Assembly: GCF_000208865.1 (NCBI RefSeq) | Contig: NC_018398.1 | Span: 2,418,001-2,482,000 of the forward strand | DNA length: 64,000 nt | Origin: Neospora caninum Liverpool | Taxonomy: Eukaryota > Apicomplexa > Conoidasida > Eucoccidiorida > Sarcocystidae | Direction of reading: 5' to 3' | Shown: one piece after another, positions 24,618-35,652 of the stretch | Layout: each line of letters opens with the position of its first letter | Numbering within the stretch: position 1 is the stretch's first letter | Translations under genes and position numbers: made by a program | Notes under the pieces: model-generated | Seen by the model: only the letters and a program-made list of their open reading frames with translations | What the model was told of the DNA's origin: nothing | Database searches by the model: none

Positions 24618-25982
24618 CACCGCGCGTATCCGCTTATCACACACAGGACAAATTCAGGGCTCCGATGACATGTCCACATGCACTTCTTTGCATATATATA
24701 TGTATATATATATAGATATAGATATAGATATGCAGCTGAATTCAAGCGAATCTATGCGCGTATTAAACTCGGTTGTCTGTGTATAATTGGCGTCTGGTCG
24801 TAGTCGTTGCTGTGTTCTGCTGTAAGGTGGTTCTCTTCTTTCGCACGCGTTTGTGCAAAAAGCAGAGGGCCTGCGATCTTGAGACGAGGCCGCCTCGATC
24901 TCTCGTGTGGTGTTTGAAGTTTCCGTGGCAGTTGCTTCCCTTCTCTCAGGTTCGGTAGCTTTCGTTTTTTAAACGGACTTCCCGCTTTTCCTCGCTCTTC
25001 GCGTCTGCGATTTGAGACCCTCCCCCGCGCGTTCTTCGCTGCAGAGCGTCACCGCTTTTTTTGGCTCCGCGCGTTTACACGCGTGCGTGGAACGTTTTCG
25101 CGTTTCTTTTACAGTGGCGCTTCCGCCCGCGTGGAGGGGGACAGTCGCGCGCATGGTTGTCTTTCCGGCAGCACACTTCGCAAGAAACGGCCGCAGGTGT
25201 TCTGGTCTGGGTTGTCTTCCCACGTGTCTTCCAACCTCCTCTTCGAAACGGTGCTCCCGCTCGTTGCTCTTCCAGCTCCACAAGAAAGTGCACACGGCTC
25301 GGCTTTTCTGCGGGGTTGGCTGTATATGGTAGTTCGCGTTTTTTGGTACGCACCTCACCGCGCTATCGCCGTGGAAACGCGTGCGCCGCAGCCAGTCGCT
25401 CGGCGCTCTCCCCAAGAAAAAGTGAAGGAACCCGCGAAACGCGCGCGTTTAAAAGCGTTCCTCGGGCGACGGATGCTCCACGCAGCAAAGGTCCCCAGCG
25501 TCTCGCGGCGGCCAGCGGAGACGCTTGACGGTTAGCCCTGGCTCACGCGTTTGCCTAGGGGCAAACGCCACGAGTTTCTTACTCCCGTTTTGGATTCTGT
25601 TGAGAGACAAAGCTCAAAGTGTGCAGTGGACGACAGATATCGCTGAGCTGAAGACACCCGCTAGCGAAGACCGCGCGGCTTCTGTGCTCGGTCCGCCGGA
25701 GCCATTCCAGCGGGCGCACAGAAAGCGAGAACAAACGAAGCGAGAAAAAGAACACGGCAAACGACAACCGAGGTAGGACAGCCGGTCAGTTTTGAGAGAA
25801 GACAACTTAGAGAGAGGTGCGAAAGACAGCTTCGGCAGGAGACCGAGAGGGAACCCAGACAGGCTGTCGAGAGGAAGAAGAGGGAAAACAAACTTGGAAT
25901 CGGAAAGAGGGCTCGCGCAACCACGGGCCATCTGCGAGCTCGAGGTAAAGGCCCGCGAACGGAAAGGACCGAGGTCGCGTCT
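24618..25982. other. convergent spacer / 3' UTRs
   Basis: This region lies between two convergent genes. It holds short TA runs near 24690-24730 and otherwise mixed sequence. Frames on both strands stay open for 100-150 codons but encode nothing recognisable and lack matching splice sites. It probably contains both polyadenylation regions. Confidence 0.55.
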
Positions 25983-28900
25983 TCACCGGAAAACCGTTCT
26001 CCAGTGGCGCATCTCCTTTGCAAGGTTCTTGAGCTTCGTGTCGACAGCAGGATGCGGGATCTTTTTGTCAGAGCCCGACAGTTCCCAGATACTCGACTCA
26101 GGAGTCGGCCGGGAGATCTCTGCGACATGGTCTCGATTCCGCGCATGCAGCACTGAACGCCAGACGTCGCTGAAGAGCATGTTCGACGCCCGGCAGAAAC
26201 GCCGTCTCTGCTGTCTGAAGGCTGACAGAGGGACAACAGACGCGGGCGCACGGCGCATAACTGGAGTCGTTTTGCGCAGCCCCAGGACTATGGCGTCTCT
26301 GTTTATCCGACCGTTTAAAAAGTTGTTAATTGACGTCGTCTTCCCAAGAAGGCCCGCGACCGCCTGTGTTTCCTCGCACCCCCCGTGAATGCCCTTGTGA
26401 GTCTACAAGTCCCGAAGGCGCGCGCCTTCGTTTTCTCTTTTCTGCCTCGCACGCGCGTCCCAACCCCCTCGGAATCCGCGGTTTGCTCGAGGGGAGCGCA
26501 ACTCGCTGGAAGAAGTCTTGCTTCAGCAGCAAAGGAAGCGTGTCAAGTTGCCTTTGACCTCTTGGTCCCTTTCCTCTCTCCCGTTTCCCTCCCCACGTCC
26601 CCCCAACCCCTCGTTCCCATCTAGGACGAGAGGCGAGTTGAACTGCGGGCGTTTCGCGCCGGTGAACAGGCCGTGTTCGAGGGCTGGAAAAGGGGAGCGC
26701 GGGAGAGGACCTAAAAGGCGAAGAGACACCCCTTTGTTCACGTACCTGCATTTTGCGCGAACGCGTCGGCGACAGCTTTCCGAGAAGCCATCACCTCCCG
26801 GTGGTAGGCCCAGTAGCGGTCTTCGTTGTAGGCGTCCATAGCTGCTTCCACCTTGTCCTGGAAAACTTCAAGAAAGCGATCTGCAGTCAGCGGGCCGAGC
26901 AGCCGCCGTCTCTCTTTCTCCTTTCGCTTTCGGATCACTGCCTCGAGAAACAAGTCCAGCTCGTCGCGCACAGCTTCGTTCTTCTCCCCCTCGCTCTGCT
27001 CCTCGCCTGTGTCGGTCTCTCTGTCTTCAGGTTCCTCGCCCTCGTTCGCTGCAGGCGGAAGGCCACCGACGAGGACTTCGAAGCGAGCTGTGGTTTGCGC
27101 TCGAGTGAGCTCTGGCGAGAAAGGAAAACAAACGCCGCCGCGTGCTCGAGATCCAGAGGCGGGAAACGCGAGATACGCACCGCTCACAAGCCTGAAGACA
27201 GCCTGTCGAGGCTTCGCGTTAAACCGCCCGATGTACCGAGCGCATGCGCTGAGGCCTTTCGAAAGAGAACAAGTGCAGCCGGCAGCAAGATGTGGATACC
27301 ATCAAGGTATCTGTTGGTCTCGCTTTACCCTTTCCTGGTTCTCACTTGGCTACCTACTGGTTTGTCTTGTCTCCGTGTTCTCCCTTGTTCGCCCCTGTTC
27401 TCCCTCTTGTTCTCCCCTTGAAATCTGTGCGCTCTCACTCTCTCCGTGTGCTTGTTTCGTGTACCTCTGTCTTGTCTTTACCTGGCTTCCCCTCGGAGAA
27501 GAAGTCCCAGAGCACATCCAGAACGGCGGGGTGAACCCCCTGCTGATTGATCTCCTTGTTGACTCTCCGGTGCAGGGTCAAGCGCGGAATGTCTTCGTCG
27601 GGAAGCAGAGAAAACTTGCGGAGTCGAGGATTCTCTGGCTGCGTGCCCGTCTCGAGAGCCTGAAGACACGCACCAACGCAGATCGACAAGACTCGCCATG
27701 TGCACAAAAGTTTCTGCTTCGAGATTCGCGTACACCTCTACTCACAGGACCCCAGTCGTCTGCATAAAGACAGTGTACGTACACCGACACACATCTGTAG
27801 ACAAGCCTCGATTCCTGACCATGTACCCCTGGAGATCTGCTCATACACCGAGAGAAAGACCGCGAGAAGTCCTCTCCCAGATGGAGAGTTACCACGCTAG
27901 GTGGGGGGCAAGCAAAAGACGCATCGGAGACACCTTTTTTGTCTCCAGCTAGCTGCAGTGTAAGCGACACCGCTGGAAAGCACGGAGCGATTTAGATAGT
28001 GGAAACGACGCCGAAACACGAATGCCGCGGTGTGAGTAGCGCCCTAACTGGAGCCAAGAGGTGTAGGTACACCTTACGCGACGGCGACGCCGTTCCTCCT
28101 CCTCCTCACGAATTTTCAAGTCGCGAACAAGCAGCCAACCTGGGAGACGCGCCGAAGGAGACACACAGAGAGGAGCGCAACACCATCTCTCACGACGTTG
28201 ACCAAAACGGCAGTTTTTCCCCGACAGAAGGCATGAGAGAAAGCGCAGTTGGTACCGGCGAAACGATTCCTTTTCCGTCGCGTTGTGGATAGGGTGAAAC
28301 CTGTTGTGAGCAGCCACCTCTGTTGAAAGCCTCGAGGTCGCCGTGTATGTACACCCGAGAGACCCAGGGAGAAGGATGAACGTTCACATGTACCGAGAAA
28401 GTCAAATCAGGAGACGGACTGGACGGAAAGGCAGAGAACGCGGCGGAGCGGAGACGCGGCCTCGCTCCGCCTCTTCGTTTTCTGGCTCTCTCCTTTCACG
28501 GAGGGACGGGGTTTTCACGCGCTCGGCTTTCAAACTCGAAAACGAAACGACAAAAACACCACCCTCGCGCTGGGTCTCGTCAGAGTCCGTTTCCTTGTGT
28601 CTTTGTCGCCTACATTTCCGGCACAGGTCGTCGAAGTGGAGAAACTCAGCGCAGGAGCCTGTGGGGGCGAGGAAAGTCCATTCGCGTTCCACGCGCGTGC
28701 GAAACTCATCCTCCGTGATGCTCCGTCGCCTGTTTGCGGGATGCACCCAGAGACGCGCAGACAAAAGGACAGAAACTGCAGGTCGAGAATCTTTTTTTCT
28801 CCTTAGCGAGGAGCGGGGGTCGGCGGCTCGAGACACGGAAGTTCGTGAAGTCGCAAAGGAAGAAAATGAAGGAACGAAAGAAGAGAACGAAGAAACGAAA

Positions 28901-29375
28901 GAAGAGAACGAAAAGGAAAGAAAGGAAAGCAAGACAAGCTTCTCGCACTCCCTCGGGTCAGCAGGCACCTGAAAAGGAAGGCCGGTGAGAGGCAGGGGAC
29001 AGGCAGCGATACGAAGCGAAAGGGAGGGATCACACCTCAGAGGTAGAGAAACACTCCGGAAAAGTGCTTACAGGCCATAACCCTTGAACAGGCGCTCAAC
29101 GAAAATTTTGCAGGTTGCAGAATCTGCGGAGTACGGCCACCGGGGATCGCCGATTCGCCCAAACATTTTGTACAGCTCCCAGTGGAGAGGCGGAATCTGA
29201 CGAAAAACCACCGACAAAGAAAACCACTGAGTATCCGGATCACCGCTCTCCGAATTGCCGCAGCGGGCTCCGACACGCATTTTCGACAGCTACACACTCG
29301 TGAGTCGAACAGGTGCACGTTTGCTCACATATACATGTATACATACATATACATATACAATGCACACACATATAC

Positions 29376-29410
<35 letters not shown>

Positions 29411-29535
29411 TCATCGAAATTCGCACACGCATACACCTGCCCCATGTGTTCTTTAGAACTGAACATGCACTTGCATGTATGCCTAGATACGGAAGTATAG
29501 ACTGATATGTTAATAAATAAATATATATATATATA

Positions 29536-29574
<39 letters not shown>

Positions 29575-30174
29575 GTATGTGTGTGTAAATGGCAGGCAGA
29601 GGCAGTGTATGTGCGATTGGATCCGCATATGAGAAAGGGGAAAACCCCGTGGCGGTTTTCTGCGCCAGTGGCTTACGAGGCCGTGAGGGAGATCTCTGGT
29701 AACGAGGTCGTCCTTGGTTAGCTCGCTGAACAAGTCCTCTTCTGCGAAGGTCTTGCTCGTCTGCTTCCGAGGCTTTCTCTTCTCTTCCTTCTTCGTTTCG
29801 CCCTTCTTCTCCTTCTTCTCGGAAGCCTTCCCGAGCTGCTGAGCGCCTTTCTTCTTCACCGCCGCATTCTTGGCAGCTTGGCTGGGGCCCGCGCGTGTCG
29901 GGCCTTTCTTCTGCTGGGCACGGCCTTTGCCGGCGCCCCACAGCCGAGAAGGAGACACGGGAGACGGAGGTTTGTCTCTTTCGAAAGACGGAAAGGAAAC
30001 GAACGACGGAGAAGAGAGCAGACGAAGAAAATGCGAGGGAAACGGCGAGAAAGGAGAGAAGGAAGAGGGTGAGGCCCGGAGTCGGGATGGAGAGGAGGAC
30101 GGGCAAAGACTCTGAAAGGTTGGCGAAAGAGGAGCGGACACACAAGAGACCGGAGAGCAAGGACAGGGAGACAT
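25983..30174 (-). CDS. conserved-looking soluble protein, function unknown
   Basis: Seven exons: 29677-30174 (5' end uncertain), 29072-29196, 28614-28729, 28078-28139, 27482-27659, 26746-27111 and 25983-26119. The phases chain exactly, giving about 493 residues. The N-terminal part is a Lys/Glu/Ala-rich basic tract (AAKNAAVKKKG). The folded-looking core begins at FAEEDLFSELTKDDLVTRDL and continues through PPLHWELYKMFGRIGDPRWP, FVERLFKGYGL, EWTFLAPTGS, a short EEEEERRRRR run and VNKEINQQGVHPAVLDVLWD. An acidic loop follows, and the protein closes with KLKNLAKEMRHWRTVFR. It is rich in Trp and aromatic residues, as expected of a structured domain, and has no membrane segment. I cannot name the family. 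The frame stays open without a stop up to an ATG at 31164, which would add 330 residues; the upstream part is less protein-like. Confidence 0.7.
27773..27784. repeat. GTGTACGTACAC palindrome
   Basis: A perfect 12 bp palindrome in intron 4 of the unrecognised minus-strand gene. It is one of three copies spaced about 285 bases apart. Confidence 0.75.
28060..28073. repeat. GGTGTA-GG-TACACC palindrome abutting a splice donor
   Basis: Six-base arms match perfectly around a GG centre. On the minus strand the 5' splice site of exon 28078-28139 (GT at 28077-28076) begins three bases away, so the palindrome occupies the start of the intron. Confidence 0.75.
28343..28354. repeat. GTGTATGTACAC palindrome-type element
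   Basis: A GTGTA-NN-TACAC element in intron 3 of the unrecognised minus-strand gene, about 283 bases from the copy at 28060. Confidence 0.7.
29380..29410. repeat. (TA)n-(GA)n compound microsatellite
   Basis: A short TA run passes directly into a run of about ten AG units in intron 1 of the unrecognised minus-strand gene. Confidence 0.85.
29521..29572. repeat. long (AT)n microsatellite
   Basis: About 52 bases of AT repeat, broken once by TTAATA, about 100 bases inside intron 1 of the unrecognised minus-strand gene. It is the longest AT tract in the window. Confidence 0.92.
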
Positions 30175-31180
30175 CGAGGATGCGAACGGTGAAGAGGGTG
30201 TGGGGTGTAGAGAGCGACAGAGGAGAGACTGGAGTCCCTGGGGAAGTGCCGAAGGGGTGGAGCAAAGGAGCTCGCATTGAGGCAGAAGGAAGAAAGGAAG
30301 CCCAGAGTGGACACGAGAGATGAAGGAAAAGAAACGACTGCGTTTAAGACGAAAAGAAGATTGTCGAAGAGAGAAAGGCAGACCCCAGTGAGAAGCGCCT
30401 CGCTCGGGTGTTCGTCCCCCCTGCTCGTTCTTCCAAGAAAATACACTGGCCTCGCGAATTGCCTCGCAGTTGCTGTGTAACGTGGAAGAGCACTTTCCGT
30501 CATTTGTAGTGAAAGCTGGAGTTGATTGCTTGCTGTCGTCTCCAGTCCCCCGTGTTCCTTCCTCTAGAGACTGGACGAACTTCTCGTTTCTTTTGTCCCT
30601 GTCTCGATGCCTCTTTCCCTCCGGAAAAAACAGGGAAGACGCCGAGCCACTCGAGTAGCGATGGATTCTCTCCGTCGTGGGTTGCGACCAGATAAGGGAA
30701 CGGCCGTCTGCTTGTACACTGCGGCGGACTGGAGCTTCCCACGTATTTCCCGCGCAAGGGAAGAGGAAGAGCGAGAAGACAAGAAAAAACAGAGCAAACG
30801 ACACGAAAGAAATAAACGTCCCCTCTCTCTTCGCTGTGGGACGAGCGGGAGTGCAGCGCTCTGTCTCAGAGGTGGCGGAAAGCCTACGGTAGCAGCCCGC
30901 GGGCCTTCCGTGGTGTGGATCTTTCCTCGGTGGAAGAGAAGAGAAAATGGCACAAGACAAGAGGCGTGTGCGACACACAGACTGACTCGTTCGTTTGATC
31001 TCGAAGAGACTTGACGATCCTGCACACGTGCTGTCTCCCAACACGACCTGTCCACCTATGCAGCGGGTGCCACCCTGCGGCCTGTTCGTTCCCATCCTTT
31101 CAACTTGTGCATCGCCTGTTGTCTTCGCGCTCGGCCGCCTGTGCAATTCCTCCCATCTTTTCATTTCCTGCCACTCAGGC

Positions 31181-31252
31181 GGCTGTGCATACGCTCCACA
31201 ACGCGGCTGTGCATACGCTCCACAACGCGGCTGTGCATACGCTCCACAACGC
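31181..31252. repeat. three exact tandem copies of a 24 bp unit
   Basis: The unit begins GGCTGTGCATACG and ends CCACAACGC. Copies run 31181-31204, 31205-31228 and 31229-31252 without a mismatch, then the sequence continues GGCTCTTCG. The unit length is a multiple of three, but the location is upstream of any supported coding exon. Confidence 0.97.
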
Positions 31253-33117
31253 GGCTCTTCGCGCCCTCACTCCGGAAAGCCGCCAGCGACCGGCAGCCGA
31301 GTTTCGTACAAAACCCGAGCGATTGAAGGGCCGAGAATAGAGACGGCAGAAGGCTCAAATTCCTCGCTCCTGACCGCAAGACGCTCAGGACGCACACGTG
31401 CTTGACTTGGGAAACGCGCTGTCACGACATCTTCCTGTCGGTCGGTTGGGTCCGCGCCGGCGAAGACATCCACGCTGGCAAACGACACTCGGTTGAAGAA
31501 ACGAAACCAAAACAGGCAGTTTCGCGATATGGATCTCCACCGAAAAGGAAGAACACACCGGTATCTGCCTTGCGCATGGTTTTGGGAGTTGTCCGGGACC
31601 GGGAAGCGAGACTTCGTTTGACAAACGGACTCTGTCTCTTCGGGAGACGACTCAGCGTCCTCGGTTCGCGACTCGAAACAGCGTGTGTGTTTGCGTGGCT
31701 TTTCTGCCGGAGTTTGTGCGCTGTTTCATTTGGAAGAAGCGAATCTGACGAGGGTCCAGAGGAGAGAAAAGGTGAGGTTCTGCCGACGAGGATGCAGCCA
31801 ACTAGCGGGAGACAGATCGGCAGCGCACTGCGACAGAGAATACCGGCTCTTGCCGGTAGTCCAGCCGCCCATGGGCGAGTCTTTTCGGGGGAAAATTGCT
31901 TGTATTTTAGGCATTGAGGAGTCTGTCAGGTGGCGAGCTTTTCCTCACATGTAGACACCTCTGAAAACCTCGTTTCGTTTCTTGCCAAGTAATGCATGCC
32001 GCTCCATCTTTCGCATGCACACGTGGACGGCCCCAAAGGTCAACCCGCGGAACTGAAAAATCGTTCTAGGGAGTTTGTCAGACGGAACGATTGTTTCCCG
32101 ATAAGGAACCTCTGTAGAACCGTTCCTCGCAATTCAAACGGCTCCAACACCTTTTTACTTCGTCGCCTGAGAGCCTTCGTGGCGCACATGGCTTCCGTCC
32201 GAAAGGTCGAAACAGATCAGAACCACTCTGTTTGGCCGGGGTCCGGCGCCCGGACTTTGCGGCTCTGTGGGCAGCACAAAGCTACGATGTTTTTTCTCTT
32301 CGTCTGCTTAAGCGACTTGGGCGTCTTTTTTCAGCGACCAGGCGGTCGTCTGCTCTGACGCCGTTCGCGTTCAAAGCGGTAGAAAAAAAACTCGCGTGCC
32401 CTTGATCTGGAAACTGGACAGCGGACACCGGCAGACGAGAGATCGAGCTAAGGAAATCACTCGTAGAACTCAGAGTGTGGCTCTTATGAAAGGTGTTTGG
32501 GTCTCTGAAGCCATACAACTGCATCTGCTGGCATCGCCTGCTAATCCCCCAACTCTCCGACTGGCGCTTTACGGTCCAGGTGCGAAGAAGCCTTGCGGAG
32601 CAGATGCGTCGCCCTAACGTTTTTCTACGGCGTGCGAGCCATGAACGGGGCTCTTTTCTATCGTCAGACCTCAACGCCGTGCAGCAACAGATCGCGTGTG
32701 ACAACTGTCCACCAATACGCAAACGTGCGGGGATGTTTACCGGTCTATAGCGCAAGGCACTGATACGGTTCACGCAGCCCCCCGCATTTCCGTTTTGAGG
32801 GACTGGTAGTTCCTGCTTTTCGAGAGCAAATGAGTTTATTCCAATCGAGCACTGGACGAGCGACCACGCCACTTGACGCAGTAGGCAGGCGAAAAGGGAG
32901 TCGGGTTCGCTGAACCGAGTAGGCATCCACAGACGGCAAACTCGGAGTACATTGTGCTGTACACCTGCTGCACATCAACGATGGAACACAGGCATCACGA
33001 ACGTTTTACCATTCTCAGGGGGAAAAAGCGATGGGATACCGTTTCTCTCGATATCCAGGAAGGAACATGCACGCGACAAAGCAGTCTGCAAAGGTGCGAG
33101 CAGACGGCATCTCTCAA

Positions 33118-33140
33118 ATATATATATATATATATATATA
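33118..33140. repeat. (TA)n microsatellite
   Basis: About eleven TA units in the upstream region between the two divergent genes. Confidence 0.9.
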
Positions 33141-35652
33141 GCCGACAAAGAGCCATCTGTTCCAGCCGTGTTACTGCCGTATCGTTGCAGATTAAGTCGG
33201 CGTGAACACCTCCAACTGGGCCGTGCAAAAAAAGGATCCTCGCGCGTTACGTGTTCTGGGCCGAACGTAAAAGTGGTGAAGTAGGGTCTCGCGGCGATCA
33301 GGAGAAAACATGCACCTGATCGCATAGAGATAATACAGGCTACGAAAATGTTCCACGGGAACGAGGCCGAAGCTTCGCTCTGACGTGCCTAGAATCGTCG
33401 GTTCCTCTCTTCTGTGAATCACTTACACAGAGTTGACCACAGCCCGCCTTGTTGCGTGCCTGTGTTCATCCACAACCGCACTTTGTCCTAGAAAATGCGA
33501 CATACAACCTTACCCTCGGGCTTCCCTATCAAACTGTTCCGTTCCTTTCTGCTTCCTTTCCCCACGGCATCAGCAAATGGTTTTGCCGTGCCAAACTCTT
33601 GTGCGAGTTCTTGCCTCGACGAGAGGCCTGGTGAATAGACAATTGGCCAACTCTCTTGTTCCCCCTCTGTGTTTTGTGGCTAGCCACATTTTCGCCGCAT
33701 GTCTTGGTGTTGTTCCATTTCTTCCTAGCGCGGGTTGAAAGTCGACGTCCATTCGTTCTCGTGAATGCTGTCATCATTTTGCCGTGCCGTGACTGAAGAA
33801 GAAACAGGCGCCGAGCCGTCGGAGTGGGTTGTGGTTGGTGTTCACCTGCCACACAGGAGTGCGGGCGGTATAGCGTTTTTGTGGTAGCGAGGGATTAGAG
33901 CGAGCGATGCGTATATGCCACAGCCCAAAAGTCTCCCTTCCTTCGCGTATTGCGCTAACTACGTAGCTGTATTCTATACGGACACACGCCGCCTCTTGCG
34001 AACGCGAGCCAAGTTGTCCGGACCCCTCCGCAAAACTGCGAGGACCTGAAAAGAGCACGCGTGTGCACCGCTCAGAACGCGAGACCGCCCGCTGCAAAAT
34101 TTCTCGCTTTGGGGAGTGCAATCGGTACCACGTTTCTCAGCGACACACAACAGTTTTTGCCTCTCTGGCGAACGGGACCTGCTTCCCACTGCTGTTGGGG
34201 TTTTCGCATTTTCATGACGTTTCTTCCTGATTCTCAGCGACACACTTTTCCCAGTCCATCCGCGCGAGATCCCGCCGTCCTGCCTTTTGGGTTTTCTGAG
34301 CAGCGCGGGAAACAGTACCTGTTTAGGGAGCTCTGGTGTCGATCTTGCATTTTCGTGTGCTGCGCAGCTCCACGGCCAGTCGCGCGTCCCCTTTTTGCTA
34401 TCTCGAGTTCCAGTGCCGGAGTTACATTTTCCCTTTGACACCACAAGACCGTCTCACCCCAAAAGAGCGTTGGCAGCTGTGGCATCGCAAGAAGCGTGTG
34501 TTCATCCGGTCGTCGCGAATCAGATAGTGGGAGGCTGTGGGAGGTTCCCGCTTCGCATCTTGCTTTGACTTCCTTTAGAGAAATCGCAGAAATCACGCGC
34601 TGCTGCGCGGCTGAGGAGGGAATGCGATCTAAGGCGAAAGGACGCGACTCAACGAAGTACCGTAGTCATTTTGCGAGGGTCTGTATTTCCTTGGCGATAA
34701 TGCGTTAACGTGGTGTGTTCGACGTGTGGCAGACCAGAGAGCTGTTGCCGCTTGATGTGTACGTGTTTGTCGCTGCGTTGTATCTTGTGCAGCGCCAGCA
34801 GAATCTTAACGTTGGGAATTTTTTATTGCATTTCACGTTCGCGTATTGGATACTTTGCCCGTCCCATCTGGCGGGTGAGTAGAATGCGCCACTCGCGCGA
34901 GGAAGAAATTGTCAGGCTTTTTCGCGTGTAAATGCGAAATCGTGCCTTTGTTCATCGGCTTGCACGGAACCTAAACGAGGCATTTCAAGCCTTCGCTGGT
35001 CTGCAGTTTCCACGCGGCGTTTTGTCTTATACTCTTGATCCCTGGCTGTTCGGGGTCCGGCCAACAGGCGGTCCCCCGTTTGCGAAACCAGCAGTTTGGC
35101 TTCTCGACAGGGTTGGGTGTGCGTGGAAAGGACTTGGCCGATTGTCAACTTTAACACGCGAGGGTTGACGGTTGGGTTGACGGTTGCTGCTCTCTCCTGT
35201 CTTTTAAAGACACAGCGGCGGAGCGAGTCTCTGTCCTTTTCTGCCGAACCGGTCCCGTCTTATATTCGAGGGTGTGCGACCGTCTTGGCCTGCGGTCAAT
35301 CCAACGCGCGCGCGATTCGGGAAGAGATCGCAGATGAAAAACGGTCCTGTTCCTGTGTCTTGCGGATTCCTTTCTGCGCTCCGGTTCCCGCGCAGAAGGG
35401 TGTTTCAACGTCGACAAGACGCACAACTCGTGTGATCCTGCGGAACATCTTCGTTGAAGATCGCTTAGGACCGGTGAGAGAGCCGCAGGGTAGACTTCGG
35501 CAGCGTTCGGAGCGCGGCTCAGTCCCTGAGACTCTCGCCTCTTGGCGATCGCTCTCTCACGGGACAGTGAGTTTTCTGCTCACTGAATCTGGTGTTGTCT
35601 GCCGGACGGCTGAGTTGTCATGATGCGTGTTTGAGTGCCCACAAACACCGAG

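Larger units (their letters stand above)
30175..35652. other. shared upstream region of divergent genes
   Basis: These 5.5 kb separate the unrecognised minus-strand gene from the sphingolipid synthase gene (plus). The part 30175-31164 is stop-free in the minus gene's frame and may be an N-terminal extension or 5' UTR; 30000-30250 is strongly strand-asymmetric in purines. A 24 bp tandem triplication lies at 31181-31252 and a (TA)n tract at 33118-33140. Frames in 31.4-35.6 kb on either strand carry no recognisable domain. The rest probably holds two promoters and long 5' UTRs. Confidence 0.5.

Noticed and set aside
29521..29572. (AT)n tracts as transposon target-site or inverted-repeat ends
   Set aside because: AT microsatellites of this type occur in nearly every intron here, and no coding or terminal repeat of a transposon lies beside them.
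32282..32926. 214-codon minus-strand frame between divergent genes
   Set aside because: It has no domain, no splice partners and no codon texture like the neighbouring genes. It is better explained as chance in GC-rich DNA.
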